From positions 17,286,680 through 17,350,679 of the forward strand of contig OX439134.1 of assembly GCA_949318235.1 (NCBI GenBank): a DNA stretch of 64,000 nt, read 5' to 3'. Below, in pieces: positions 28,103-39,700 of this stretch. The position numbers and the translations under genes are program-made. This DNA comes from Ecdyonurus torrentis. Its lineage: Eukaryota; Arthropoda; Insecta; Ephemeroptera; Heptageniidae. The notes beneath the pieces are model-generated. The model saw only the letters and a list, made by a program, of their open reading frames with translations, ran no database searches and was not told where the DNA came from. The number at the start of each line of letters is the position of its first letter. Positions within the stretch are counted from its first letter, which is position 1.

Positions 28103-28498
28103 ACTTTTTTTCAATTTTCTATTTGATCATAAAAATTCTTAAAATTATAGACATTTTAAATATAATTATGAGCTTTGAAAATATTACAGCAATGAGAATT
28201 ATTACACAATTATGTTAATCGCAATGTGTGTACACACCTTGATTTTTATTTTTTAACTATATGGCCAATACTTAATAAAAATGCATAATAATCAAGGGAA
28301 AAAACAAAACTCATATAATTATGCTTTACAACAAAGTTATAAGCTTCTACAACAAAACATTTTGCTGTTAGACGTCTACTGCTTTGCTATAATAGGTTCA
28401 CGATTGTAAGAACATATTTTATCTTTTAAATACCTTATATTTAATATACGTTTTCCTTATAAGAATCGCATTGCAAATTTAGCACAAGTTTTTGAATG

Positions 28499-28787
28499 CA
28501 CTCTAAAAAATTGTGCATTACTTTAGTTACAAATTCTAACTTATTTAAGATAATCACTTTTAAGTTATTATGAGTAGCTAAAATAATGCATTTTAGCAAG
28601 TTATTAAAAATAGCTAATTTAAGTTGTTTTAAGTTTTTTCAATGCTTTTTAAGCTATTTCAAGTTAAATTAGCTATTTTTAATAACATGCTAAAATGCAT
28701 TATTTTAGCTACTCATAATAACTTAAAAGTGTATATCTTAAATAAGTTAGGATTCGTAACTAAAGTAATGCACCATTTTTTAGAATG
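28499..28787. mobile_element. Family F palindromic element, compact copy
   Basis: Nearly the whole length is one palindrome: CTCTAAAAAATTGTGCATTA at the left pairs with TAATGCACCATTTTTTAGA at the right. The centre is near 28640. Confidence 0.78.
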
Positions 28788-29505
28788 TAATTTCTTCAAC
28801 GGTAAATAGTTAGCTCTTTATATCTTAAAAAACTTTGTATACAAATTTATTATAAAAAAAGTTACAAATAGAAACTTTTTAGTTACTTTTTTCCTTGTAA
28901 TACAGTAGAGTAACCTTGCAGTGGAGCTATATTTCTTTAGTAATGAAAAATAGCTTTGCTGTACAACAAAATCGATACAGCTTGTCATTATACGGGAGAT
29001 AATACAATCTAATTTTACTTTCAGTTGATAATCAGACTTAATTACTTAGAAAATTGTTTTTTATAAAATTATTATATAAGGTTTAAACTAGTGAAATTTA
29101 ATTATTTTTTAAATATAAAATACAAAGAAGATTACTGTGAAAATGATATCCTTTTCCCCCTTGTATAATAATGAATTTTTTTTTATATATTTTTTCCACT
29201 TTTTTTTTTCTCTCCCCTTAATTTGAATTTTTATAAAATTATGAGCGTGTTAAAAGGTTTTTTTCTTTACGTTCTTGGTTTCAAATGTGGGGAAAAGTCA
29301 AGTAAGTTATATACATACCGCAGTGTAACCCAATAAACTGTGTTGTGATCCCTAGTTTACTTTTGTTAAAATTGAAAATCATAACTTTCAAGTATATAGG
29401 GCAAAATGTAGTCACTCAATTAAGTTTTAAATATTTAATTTGTGTTTTTTTATGGCATTTTATGACTCATGACTCAGTAATTAATTAATATAAAAATATG
29501 ATTAT
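28788..29505. other. Non-coding stretch
   Basis: Nothing recognised. Confidence 0.4.
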
Positions 29506-29509
29506 TTAA

Positions 29510-29819
29510 AGGCGTAGAACATCTTGAATAAAAAATATGTCTGAGATACCTGAAAATCAACGTTGATTTGGCTGGAGCCATTGATTTCTAATTTATTTCT
29601 CCTTCACAGAATGGCAGCTGTGGATTTGTCACGTCACAGCTCACTAGTATACACTCGCGGAAACAGGCAAGCTGTGACGTCACAAACCCGCAGCTGCAAT
29701 TTTGGGAGTAAAAAATAAATTAGAAAATAATGACTCCGGCCAAATCAACGTTGATATTTAGGTATGATGGATATTAGATGGATGTTTTTGGTTCAAGTCT
29801 TTCAAGGTGTTCCACGCCT
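29510..29819. mobile_element. Family C fold-back element, copy 2
   Basis: TTAA at 29506-29509 and 29820-29823; ends AGGCGTAGAACATCTTGAA and GTGTTCCACGCCT. Same hairpin design with CAGAATGGCAGCTG arms and a GC-rich loop. Confidence 0.88.
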
Positions 29820-29823
29820 TTAA

Positions 29824-30085
29824 GGTAAGGTAGTAAGTAAACGGTTGATATCTGACAAACTGAACGGTTGTGAAATTCAGATTTTAGCGCCAATTTTTAA
29901 GTCACATTAGAAACTTTTTAAAGTTATAAAAATTATTTAATCATTTTTCTAAAAAAAAAAATCGATTCAAGTTAAGTAAATATATCAAAAGTTTACCGTT
30001 TTTTACGGGATTTAAATTTCAAGAAGGAATTATTTCAAAAATACAGTTTCTCATTTGAATAATGGCGTCATCAAGTCGGTCACAA
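29824..30085. mobile_element. Family G element, copy 3 (shortened)
   Basis: Begins immediately after the TTAA that ends the C element. GGTTGATATCTGACAAACTG and TTAGAAACTTTTTA match family G, ending near CATCAAGTCGGTCAC. Confidence 0.6.
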
Positions 30086-30155
30086 CAACGAAGAACAAAC
30101 TGTAAATTACTTGCCAATTTTCCAAAAATTAATAACTGTTCTTTTGCATTTAAAT

Positions 30156-30197
30156 TATTTTCCTTTTCCTTTTCCTTTTCCTTTTCCTTTTCCTTTT

Positions 30198-30246
<49 letters not shown>
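30156..30246. repeat. (TTTTCC)n then poly(T)
   Basis: A TTTTCC hexamer run followed by a T-run of about 46. The all-F/S peptide is an artefact. Confidence 0.95.
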
Positions 30247-30247
<1 letters not shown>

Positions 30248-30638
30248 ACTCTAAAACTAATTAAAAATATATCTCAATTTAGCATTCTATATGAATATAA
30301 GTAATTTTTACAATTAATACTCAAGCTAACATTTATGCATCAAATGTATGCAAGGTTTATACAGTATACCCTTGCATTATGCATTAAATTATTATAATGT
30401 GCAATACAATTTTGCATTATTGCATTTCAGATATTACATTATATTTTGCTTATGAATGCGATGAAATAAAAGTTAATAACAAAATAAGTTTACATATATA
30501 AAAAATGACACAAGACAAATGTGATGTTGCCATAAAAGATTAGAGCAACTTATAATGATTAATTAATATTGAAACATAGCATGTAATTCTAAACAAATAT
30601 AATACAATAAAAGATGACGCGCGCTAAGTGACTTATAT

Positions 30639-30647
30639 GTAAATCTG
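30639..30647. other. Target site duplication, left
   Basis: GTAAATCTG, identical to 50614-50622 in the same orientation, immediately outside the TIRs. Confidence 0.93.
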
Positions 30648-31264
30648 ATGAACGTCAAGTTAGCCCCCCCACCCCCGAGATTTTTAATGAAATTTGGTGT
30701 GTCGTTTGTGCTACGTTTGTGCTGGTTTGTGCCGTAAAAAGTTTCGTTTGTGCTGCTAATTAGCGGAAGATAATTAGAATCTTAATTTGGGGGGCTAACT
30801 TGACGCCAACCCCCCCTCCATTAAAATTGAAAACTTTTTTTACGTCAATCGTTTGTGCTACGTTTGTGCTGGTTTGTGCCGCAAAAATTTTCGTTTGTGC
30901 TACTTTAATTACAGAGATAATTAACATTTAATGAGGGGGGGCTAACTTGACGCCAACCCCCCCTCTAACGAATTTTGAAATTTTTTTCATGCCAATCGTT
31001 TGTGCTACGTTTGTGCTGGTTTGTGCCGAAGAGTTTGACGTTTGTGCTAGCTTAGTTCCAGAGATAATTAGCAATTAATTAGGGGGGCCAACTTGACGCC
31101 AGCCCCCCCACTCAAAAAGTTGAAACTTTTTTGATTACAATCGTTTGTGCTACGTTTGTGCTGGTTTGTGCCGTAAAGATTGACGTTTGTGCTGGAATAT
31201 TAATTAAGATATTCACTAATTAACTTTAGAGCCAATCACAATTGCGCATTTCAAGTAGCGCGAA
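30648..31264 (+). repeat. Left TIR (617 bp, four subrepeats)
   Basis: Starts ATGAACGTCAAGTTAGCCCC. Four units carry GTTTGTGCTACGTTTGTGCT, then GGTTTGTGCCG and one more GTTTGTGC; cores start at 30702, 30849, 30996 and 31141 (spacing 147, 147, 145). Between units lies a C/G-tract palindrome of the type GGGGGGCTAACTTGACGCCA followed by a C-run. Homology with the right TIR stops at about 31264. Confidence 0.95.
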
Positions 31265-31645
31265 AGATTTGAATTGAATATTTAAATGCAAATACCGCAC
31301 AAACGTATAAGACGAGTAAACTTTCTCTTTTCCTGTTTTTAGTAAGGTGAAAGAATAAATAATCTATATATAGGGGAATTCTGAGTAATTTAGTAAATGT
31401 TGCAAAATGGGACACTTGAACTAATTATATATATATATTAAAGTTTGAGTTTATTAAATATCTATAGTACATATAAATATAGTAAAGTGTAAAACATTTC
31501 TCATAGATTATGATACATACATACATACATACATACATACATACATACATACATACATACATACATACATACATACATACATACATACATACATACATAC
31601 ATACATACATACATACATACATACATACATACATACATACATACA

Positions 31646-31739
<94 letters not shown>

Positions 31740-32758
31740 AAAAATGTCTTAGGTGAAAATTTAGTAACACTTGATAATAGGCAAAAAAAAAAAAATACAA
31801 CTAGGGTAGCAAAGTGACAATTTTCCTTTTTAGATTCGCCCCTTATTTTTTTTATTAATTTTTTTTACCAGGACTCCTATATAACGGGCAGGCTTACAAT
31901 CACTATTTTTAGTATCCTGTGTAGAATGAAATGAAGCTACAGCTTTTTAGTTTGTCTATTTATTACTTATTTAATCTTTAAATTGTTAATATATATATTT
32001 TTCAGTTATTATATTATTATTTTTTACGTAGTTATTCATGTGATATATATTATTTTAATGATACATTATGATTACTGATTACAGTGATCACAATATTAAC
32101 AAGAATCTCTAATATATAGATCAGTGAATACAAAAATTAATTAATAATTATATATATTTCATTTCTCGTAAAAAGATGCTAGTTTTAACTTACCAAATAT
32201 ACGAAATAGTGTTACTGTGTTTTTTTCCCACGAAAGTGAAGATTTGTATTCGAAGAAAGAACTGGATGGTCCAAGCATTTCTTTTTGTTAAGATACCTTA
32301 TATCATAGTTTTAAAAAGAAAAATGTAACTTTTTATTATTATTATATTATTGTTATTTAAGTATAAGCAAAGTTATTTAATTCTTAAATTAAAATTCGTT
32401 ATAGTAATTCTTCTTAATTAATATCTTTATCTACTCTAAAAAAAATCCTACTCTAAAAAAAGTGCACTCAATTTGAAATAAATAAATTATAAATATATTT
32501 TGTAAATAAGGTCTTTTTAATCACTATTTTAAAACAATATACTTAAAAAAACACGATGATATTATAGTATCTATGTTTTACTTTTTGTAATACTTTCAAA
32601 GAATGTTAAGTAGATCTTATTAAGGTTATAAAAAAAATAGTAAATAATGATATACGAAAAGCAAAGTAAATAAATAAAACAATTTATTCCCAATACCAAA
32701 TTTTTATTACGTAATTTAAATTGCTGTTTTCATCATTTGTATTAAATTTTTTTTTTAA
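31265..32758. other. Element interior, non-coding
   Basis: Next to the left TIR is one extra inverted GCACAAAC (about 31297-31304). No gene seen. Two microsatellites are listed separately. Confidence 0.5.
31512..31735. repeat. (ATAC)n then (AT)n microsatellite
   Basis: About 40 ATAC copies followed by about 31 AT copies. YMCV/YIHT peptides are artefacts. Confidence 0.97.
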
Positions 32759-33425
32759 TTAAGGTACTACTTTAGGGTAGGAGTGAAATTTTTTTATTAT
32801 GACTTGGAATTAAGTTCAGGCTGGTGTACCCAAAAATGAAATAAAAAAAATTCTATCTTAAAAACTCGCGTCGCAACAGAGCGTCAAAGTATCGCAAATG
32901 CCCCGCCCCCTAATGCTAATGAATCTATATTTGGACCCTAATTTTGAACAACTTCAAATTTTTTTCAGCGGTTAAAAAAAATACTAGCTTGTTCTTCGTG
33001 TTGATTTTTAATGAAAAATGATTTTTCAGATTTTTCTAGAACGAATCAGCCGAGAAAAAAATTATCGCAAATTGACCCATGTTAATGTGAATATGCAATC
33101 TTCATTATTTTTTTTCTCTATAAATGTCTCGTAAAAATCGTTTAAAAAGTCAAATTCATTAAAACTTGATCTATAGAACACACTAGTATTTTTTGTTTAG
33201 AAGTTGGTCAAGAAAAATTTTGCACACGGGGAGCTTGAAGTTTTGTATGTTTTGCGTGTTAAAGGGGGCGTATCCCAACGACTTTTAATGCTAATTTGCG
33301 GAAGATTTGATTTGAGCCGAAACTTTTTGGATTATAGAGAATTGTTCCTTGGTTCATTATGAACCTAAAAAGTGATATTAAATTAAATTTTACGACAACA
33401 TCGCTACCCTAAAGTAGTACCTTAA
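32759..33425. mobile_element. 667-bp TTAA-flanked TIR element inside the 20-kb transposon
   Basis: A perfect 22-bp inverted repeat, TTAAGGTACTACTTTAGGGT plus AG at the left and its complement at 33404-33425, with TTAA at the extreme ends. The interior is non-coding with small GC-rich patches (CCCCGCCCCC near 32901). Probably a piggyBac-type or other TTAA-target non-autonomous element. Confidence 0.75.
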
Positions 33426-34103
33426 CACACAATTAATAACAATATACAATTACATGTGGAGAGCTTTAAAATGTGAGAAAAATATAGCCCCTTAAACCAA
33501 ACTCTTTTTTTTTCTTAGAGCAAAACATTAAATTACAGTACTATATTATAGTCATTATATTCTATAAAATAAACATATGTAAATAAATTGAAGGTGGGTT
33601 TGAGGAAACCTGGAATGCAGGACATAAATAACATTATACGATTTGTTAAAAAAACATTGGCACATAAAATTATAATTTCTAAGATATAAAATGCGGTTCA
33701 TACAAGTAGAAAATAAAACAGACATGAGATATGATACAAATGATTATACAAGTAAAATAACAAAAATTGTTTTGAAAACGTAAATTACATTTCATAAATA
33801 TCGTATTGGCTTATTTTTTAAAATAATCAATAAAGTAAGATTTTTTTTTTGTTAATTGGAATAAATACTTGTTGCAGTATTTCATACAAAGTTGACATAA
33901 TTTAAAACAGATTTTAAAATGATTTGCATATTTTGTGTACTTTCCAACTATTTTGTACATATCAGAATCAGATACAATTTGCTTTATTATAATATATCAT
34001 ATAAATTACAAAACTTGGACGCCGAACTGCGGAGTTATGTTTAACATTGCGCAGAAGCATAGGATTTTTTTTTTTTTTTTTTTTTTTACAAATTGCATAA
34101 TTT
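33426..34103. other. Element interior, non-coding
   Basis: No gene recognised; T-run at 34064-34087. Confidence 0.4.
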
Positions 34104-34287
34104 TTTATTATTATTTTCCTCACATACTTAAGATACTGATTTAACCTACTTACAGTATTAACAGTATCAATGCTCTCAAAAATACTTCATACAGTATTTT
34201 TAACTGCCAAAATGAGTCATTTTCTTTACAACCCCATGTTATTAGTGATTCAAGATGGTGTCGAATTTAACATGAATGCATACACCC
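34104..34287. mobile_element. Family B fragment
   Basis: Reverse-oriented half of a B element: CACATACTTAAGATACTGAT, GTATCAATGCTCTCAAAAAT and CATGAATGCATACACCC, ending at the outer tip. The other half is missing. The 88-codon frame at 34170-34436 is within or next to it and is not a gene. Confidence 0.75.
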
Positions 34288-36557
34288 TTCACAAATTCTA
34301 TAAATTACAACAGCGATTTATAATTAAGACCCCATCACCAAAAAACAAATTTCATTTAAAAAAATTTGCAAAGCAACATAATAATTTTTTTATACTAAAT
34401 TTAAATGAAGATTATCATGTTATCATGGATAGTTAAGATGATAAGCTGAAAAAATTCATAAGGTATCTTAAAGAAACGATGAACTGCTTATTACAATGTT
34501 GACACGAAACACACCCACAAACATACACTAAAACAGGATTATAAATATAAAGTTTTACAATTGCATTACATATAAATAGAGATTTGGTGGTAATACAGTA
34601 TAATAATTTTTAATAAAATTATAATATATATTTCTAATTTTTTTTTTTTAATATTTTTAACAGTATATTGTATTGTATATTAATTTATTAATAAAATAAA
34701 ATAAATAGATAGTATTGATAAATTACTTTAAAATACTATTAATATAAAATATTTATATTTTTTACCATAAATAAAAAAAAAATGCTAAATTTTTGAATAA
34801 AAAAAGAAAAAGAAATTTAAAACGATAGATTTTAAAAATTAAGAAAATATATAAGTTAAATTGTGGCTTGCTTTGCATACAGAACTTAAGGCGAAGTTAC
34901 TCTATAGACCAAACATCATGACCTTAAATTTCTTTAACACGAAATGGGACACTTAAAAGCATTATCAATTTTTACTATTACCTGAATACAGTATAACCCC
35001 TTAGAAGAGCATTAAAAACTGCAAAATTGAGATTTACTTACAATTTTTAAACAATCCCGACGTGAGTATTGTCAGCATAGAATATTTGAAACTTTTAATC
35101 ATCAGTTGAAATTTTCCTTACACGGTTAGAGCATGGTAAAATTGAATTATTAAAAATAAATTAATTGTGTTTTATAGAGCTAAAATATCATGTTATTTGG
35201 TCTCGACGGTCCATTTAAGAGATTGCAGAGGTGGAAAAATTTGCAACTTGATTAAATTTATTAAATATTCACTTATTACAAATCTATTATTTTTTATTTC
35301 GTTGGTAATTTTTTAAGTTTTAACTTTTTTTTTAATTAAATAAGCAGAATAATATATTTAATTTTATTTCTTATTGATCTAATTAATAATGCAGCTCATT
35401 ATTTTCTAATTATTATTTCCCATTAAGGTGGTTCGCAATTTTTTTTTATATGTCACTTTATATTTAAATAAAAATTTAATATGAAATTTATATTGGGCTT
35501 CATGATGTGGTTATTAAAATTTAATTGAAATACCTGTAAGATACCTGTAAATAGGTGTAAGAGTGGGCCAGACATATTGTCAGGCTTAAACCTCGCCCTT
35601 TCAAAAAATTTTATTTTTTTTCTGTGCATTTTTTTTGAATAAAGACGATTATTTATTTATTTATTTATTTATTTATATAAAGGAAATTTTATAACATAAT
35701 ATTATTGCTTATTGCAAAAAAAAAAAAAAAAAAAAAAAATGGTTTTACGCCCAGTGATGTCACATATTATTTATTTAACTACATAACATAATAATAATGT
35801 TAAAAATACTGAAATTAAATATTTTAAAATAATAAATAAAGTATGTTTTACACTGCTCACACTACTCTTTTACATATGAAATAGCTGACTAAGTTTTAAT
35901 TTTTAAATCAAGCCGTTGTTATGAAAGTAAGTGTATATTTATTGTTTTTTAACACGTGAGTTTTTTTTTTTTTTTTTTTTTTTTACATGGTACGTAATCA
36001 AAATGTGTATTTCGGTTAATGACATGGCAAGCAAAATATGGAACTCTATGCGCCATCTAAATTATGTTAAGATACAAATTACACACTTTGCACTCTTTGT
36101 TTAAAAAAAAAGATACACAGATTTTGCTTCGGTGATTAATAAAGACATATACATATTTTCCACTACAACATCGATTTTTTTTTAAATAAAATGATATGTA
36201 TATTACTGAACAATGGTTACAACCGGTGTTAAAATATAATAATAGAGAAATATAGGCCTGAAACACATTAAATTATGTAAATCCCCCCTCATTAAAAAAA
36301 TTCTGACACTTTGCAGTGGATTCTTAAGTATCCGGAAGAAAGTTGTTTCTCCACATAATAAAGCTTTTTTTCAAAGTACGGGTTTTGCAATTTTTTCATT
36401 GTGCATCATATTGGTGTTGCGTCACTTCTATTTAAATACATATTTATGTAATTTATTACGTGTTTTTATGATTTGTAACAACAGTTGCGGATAAACACAT
36501 TTTTTATAGGTAACAAAAATATTTTTTTATATTCTTCTCCCCCCCCCCTCTCTCTCA

Positions 36558-36562
<5 letters not shown>
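34288..36562. other. Element interior, non-coding
   Basis: A diverged A-like stretch at about 34905-34985 (TATAGACCAAACATCATGAC, AACACGAAATGGGAC) may be an old relic. Poly(A) at 35717-35739, poly(T) at 35959-35984. No gene. Confidence 0.4.

Positions 36563-36609
<47 letters not shown>
36563..36609. repeat. (AT)n microsatellite
   Basis: AT run just beyond the 3' end of the transposase gene. Confidence 0.95.
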
Positions 36610-36614
<5 letters not shown>

Positions 36615-36655
36615 CATATTATATACCTACGTACGACCTGTTTATATAGATTAAG

Positions 36656-36661
36656 TTTATT
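36656..36661 (-). terminator. Possible polyadenylation signal
   Basis: AATAAA on the minus strand about 130 bases past the transposase stop codon. Position fits, but the hexamer is common in AT-rich DNA. Confidence 0.4.
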
Positions 36662-36792
36662 TAAGGTCTAAATAGATAAAAAAAATTGAGAATAAAAATA
36701 ATGCAATTAGTATAATTTATAGTACTTTTTTACATTTATATTCGTGAATGTCAACTTTGTAAATGCTTAAATTATTTAAATTGTCATTTAAA

Positions 36793-39700
36793 TTACAGTG
36801 AATAGAAAAGAACATGAGGATTAACTAGTGAATCTGATTGCACTACAACTGAAGTACGTTGTCGAGATAATCCATCGTATCTTTCCCACATTCCGTTCAG
36901 TCGTTTTGCATAACAAATGTAATGCCCAATTCCATTTGGAGTTGTAGGAGGAAGAAAGTGAGCAATGGAGCGTAGTATGTATGTTCTATCCATCACGTCA
37001 ATACTAATAGGTATATCTTGCAACTGATAGTAAATATTTGCAATTTGTCCGTAATCCATCTCTATTATCAGTAGTGATAGAGCCTGAAACAAATGTGTGA
37101 CAAGTCCACCGCAAAATTTATTATTGATTGCATTTTGACATGTTGAGTATGGATTATATGTAGTAATAGCTTCTTTTAAAGCTTTCACACCTCCTTCTCG
37201 TAGAACTTTACATTGAATATTAATATACTGAAGGTAGGTAGATTTTTCTTTAATCTTGCAAGCATTGTTTTCACATGATTTTGTCTCAATCATAGAAGCT
37301 ATTCTGCTTAGCCATTGAGATATAATTTTTGCAACATTGCAAGAACTGTTGATAACTTGCACATTTGATGCATTATTCTTTTGTTCAACATATTGCAACA
37401 ATAGTTGCAATCTCTGATGGTATATCTCTCTGCCTAATGCATTGCTTGTAACCAAGTTTTTAATGAAACAAATGAATTCATTTTCAGTAGCATATAAATC
37501 AAATTCTTTATTCATCACATCTGAATCGCAGTAGATAGCAGCTAGGCATTGAGATATAGTGTCAAAAGCACATGTGTTTTGGACAACATACTTGATTTTT
37601 TTCATTGTAATAGGATTAAGTAAATTTCCATTCAATAACAATCGCAAATTAATTTTACGACGTGTCCGAGCATCAGGGACTACTGCAAATTCACTGCAAG
37701 TTGTTTTGTAGAATGAGTGTCTCTTCTTCTTGAAAGCTTTGCACTGATCTTGTTCTTGAATTTTTACCAATATATTTTCATAATCTTCTTCTTTTGTAAG
37801 ATCTATAGTTTCTGCAGTTTTTCCTTGTCCTTTCCAGTCCTCAAAAGCTAGCTCAGAATGTTCTACGTCGTAGAAGTCTTCATGGATCTCCTTTGCAATA
37901 TCTGATGTAACAACTTTTTCCCCGTTTTCTTTTTTAGTCACTACCAATTTTGTCTGCCGAAAGGTTTTACCTTTTTTGCTCTGAAGCGATTTTGTTTTAA
38001 CTCCCTTAATTGAAGATTTCATATACCTTGCTGGTACATTTTTTTGTGTAGCACGAGAACGAAGTGATCTGCATTCATATGCTCTATTTTCAGTGGTATT
38101 TATTTGTTTATTTTCTTGTGTACACTTTTCAGGCCTTTTAGAACTCTTCTTTAGGACGCTGTCTTTTTTTATAGACGAAACTTCACTAACAGTTAGTTCT
38201 GTTCCTGACACTTCTTCTTTTATTGACTTTGTAGTTTGTACATCAAATGATTCAATTTCTTTCTCTATGTCTTTGATTAAATTATCTTTGTAAACATGAT
38301 TCAAATCGTCTTCAACTGTTGATAAACGTTCCATGTTCTCCAACTTTTTTTTCTTAGCTTCACAAATCTTGGCTAAGCCATCTATGTGCTTCTTGTGCCT
38401 TAAGTAAAAGGCAACAATACTTGTTGGCAAGTTCATATCTTTCAACCAATGGTTTTTTATTGAATCAAAAGTACTTTCCACAGGAGCAGTAGTGGCTGTA
38501 ACTTCTCCTCTAGCAAAGGAATTTACCATTACAGCACTCCAGAGAGGAAGAATTTTAAGCAGACGGCGAAAGTGATTCACTAATTCAGGTAAATAGTGCA
38601 TGTTGTCGCCATCTCCCACTTCAACTTCGTTTCTTGCTGAGTCAATTATATTTTCAACCCATGCGTTAACCGATTGATGTGCTTCTATTTCCAATAGTTC
38701 ATCAATCTGGTACTGTTCAGGTTGATCTTGATCAACTTCAAGCTCTGTCACATCTAGTCCTGCCATCTGTTTCTTTAATTTCTCTTTGCAATCTTGTGCC
38801 ACAGTTTTGCAACCCTTATTATTCAACCCATCTTCCTCAGATAGAGCAACTATGATCCCAGATCTAATAATTGATATAGCATCTTCAAAGCTGTGAGCAG
38901 TTGCAGCAAGTGTAAACACTTTCTTATAGAATGTTTCAACTCGTGAAAATTTCAGATTTTTTAGGCAGCTCCAACGATTAATTGCAGCAATGAAGTGAGC
39001 GAAGTCAACTCGAATGAAGCACTTTGGAAGTTGTACATTTTTGCCACTCAGATGATCTAAACAAACTCGTACGTATTCTGCCAGATTCATTCCATTGAAT
39101 GCTGAAGAGAATGCCCCTAGAAATGCCATCGACATATCACAAGTTGCAATCTTAGGTATTTTTGCACCACTTTGTATCCATTCTATAAGAAAGTAGCGAA
39201 TGTGGTTTGTGTTATGCTTATCAGTTAGCATTTGTCCACATGGAAATGATTTTCTTACATTAGGAATATTAACTGTTAGTTGATACAAGAAAATATGGCC
39301 AGACTGGGACAATGGAGCACTATATGATATTTTTTTTACTAAAGATCCTGTAGCATCTCCACACAGATATGATTCTTCTTGATCAATAACATCATTGTAT
39401 ACAGCTTTCTGAAATTGTGTCCAGTACATCAAAGTCACAGGTGTACTTCCAACTTGGTGAATATTACCTGCATGATCAGCTGTATATTTGAGTGCCGACA
39501 AGGTGGCAATTTGGTTATCACACTGAATTGGCACTTCATCTCGCCTTCTTTCATAATTGGCTTGTCTGAGAGTTCTTTTGTCAAAGAGGTCACGAGGTTC
39601 TTCATCACCAAACTTCATTCTCTTTTCAGCTTCCAGTGTTTCCCAGGTAGCAGCTTGGAGCCCATCACCCATACGTTGCTGTAACTCCATTCGTACAAAT

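Noticed and set aside
30638..30649. Alternative element boundary one base inward, giving an 11-bp direct repeat
   Set aside because: The maximal TIR match starts at 30648/50613 and leaves exactly 9 bp, a known duplication length for Mutator-like elements; 11 is not usual.
30648..31264. Regularly spaced repeats considered as a CRISPR-like array or satellite
   Set aside because: The eukaryotic context, the inverted second copy and the flanking 9-bp duplication make this a transposon TIR with sub-repeats.
34170..34436. 88-codon plus frame
   Set aside because: Starts inside a family B fragment and runs into AT-rich sequence; no protein signature.
36793..37590. Protease domain as a separate host gene
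   Set aside because: It is in the same uninterrupted frame as the transposase, with no splice signal or new start needed between them.
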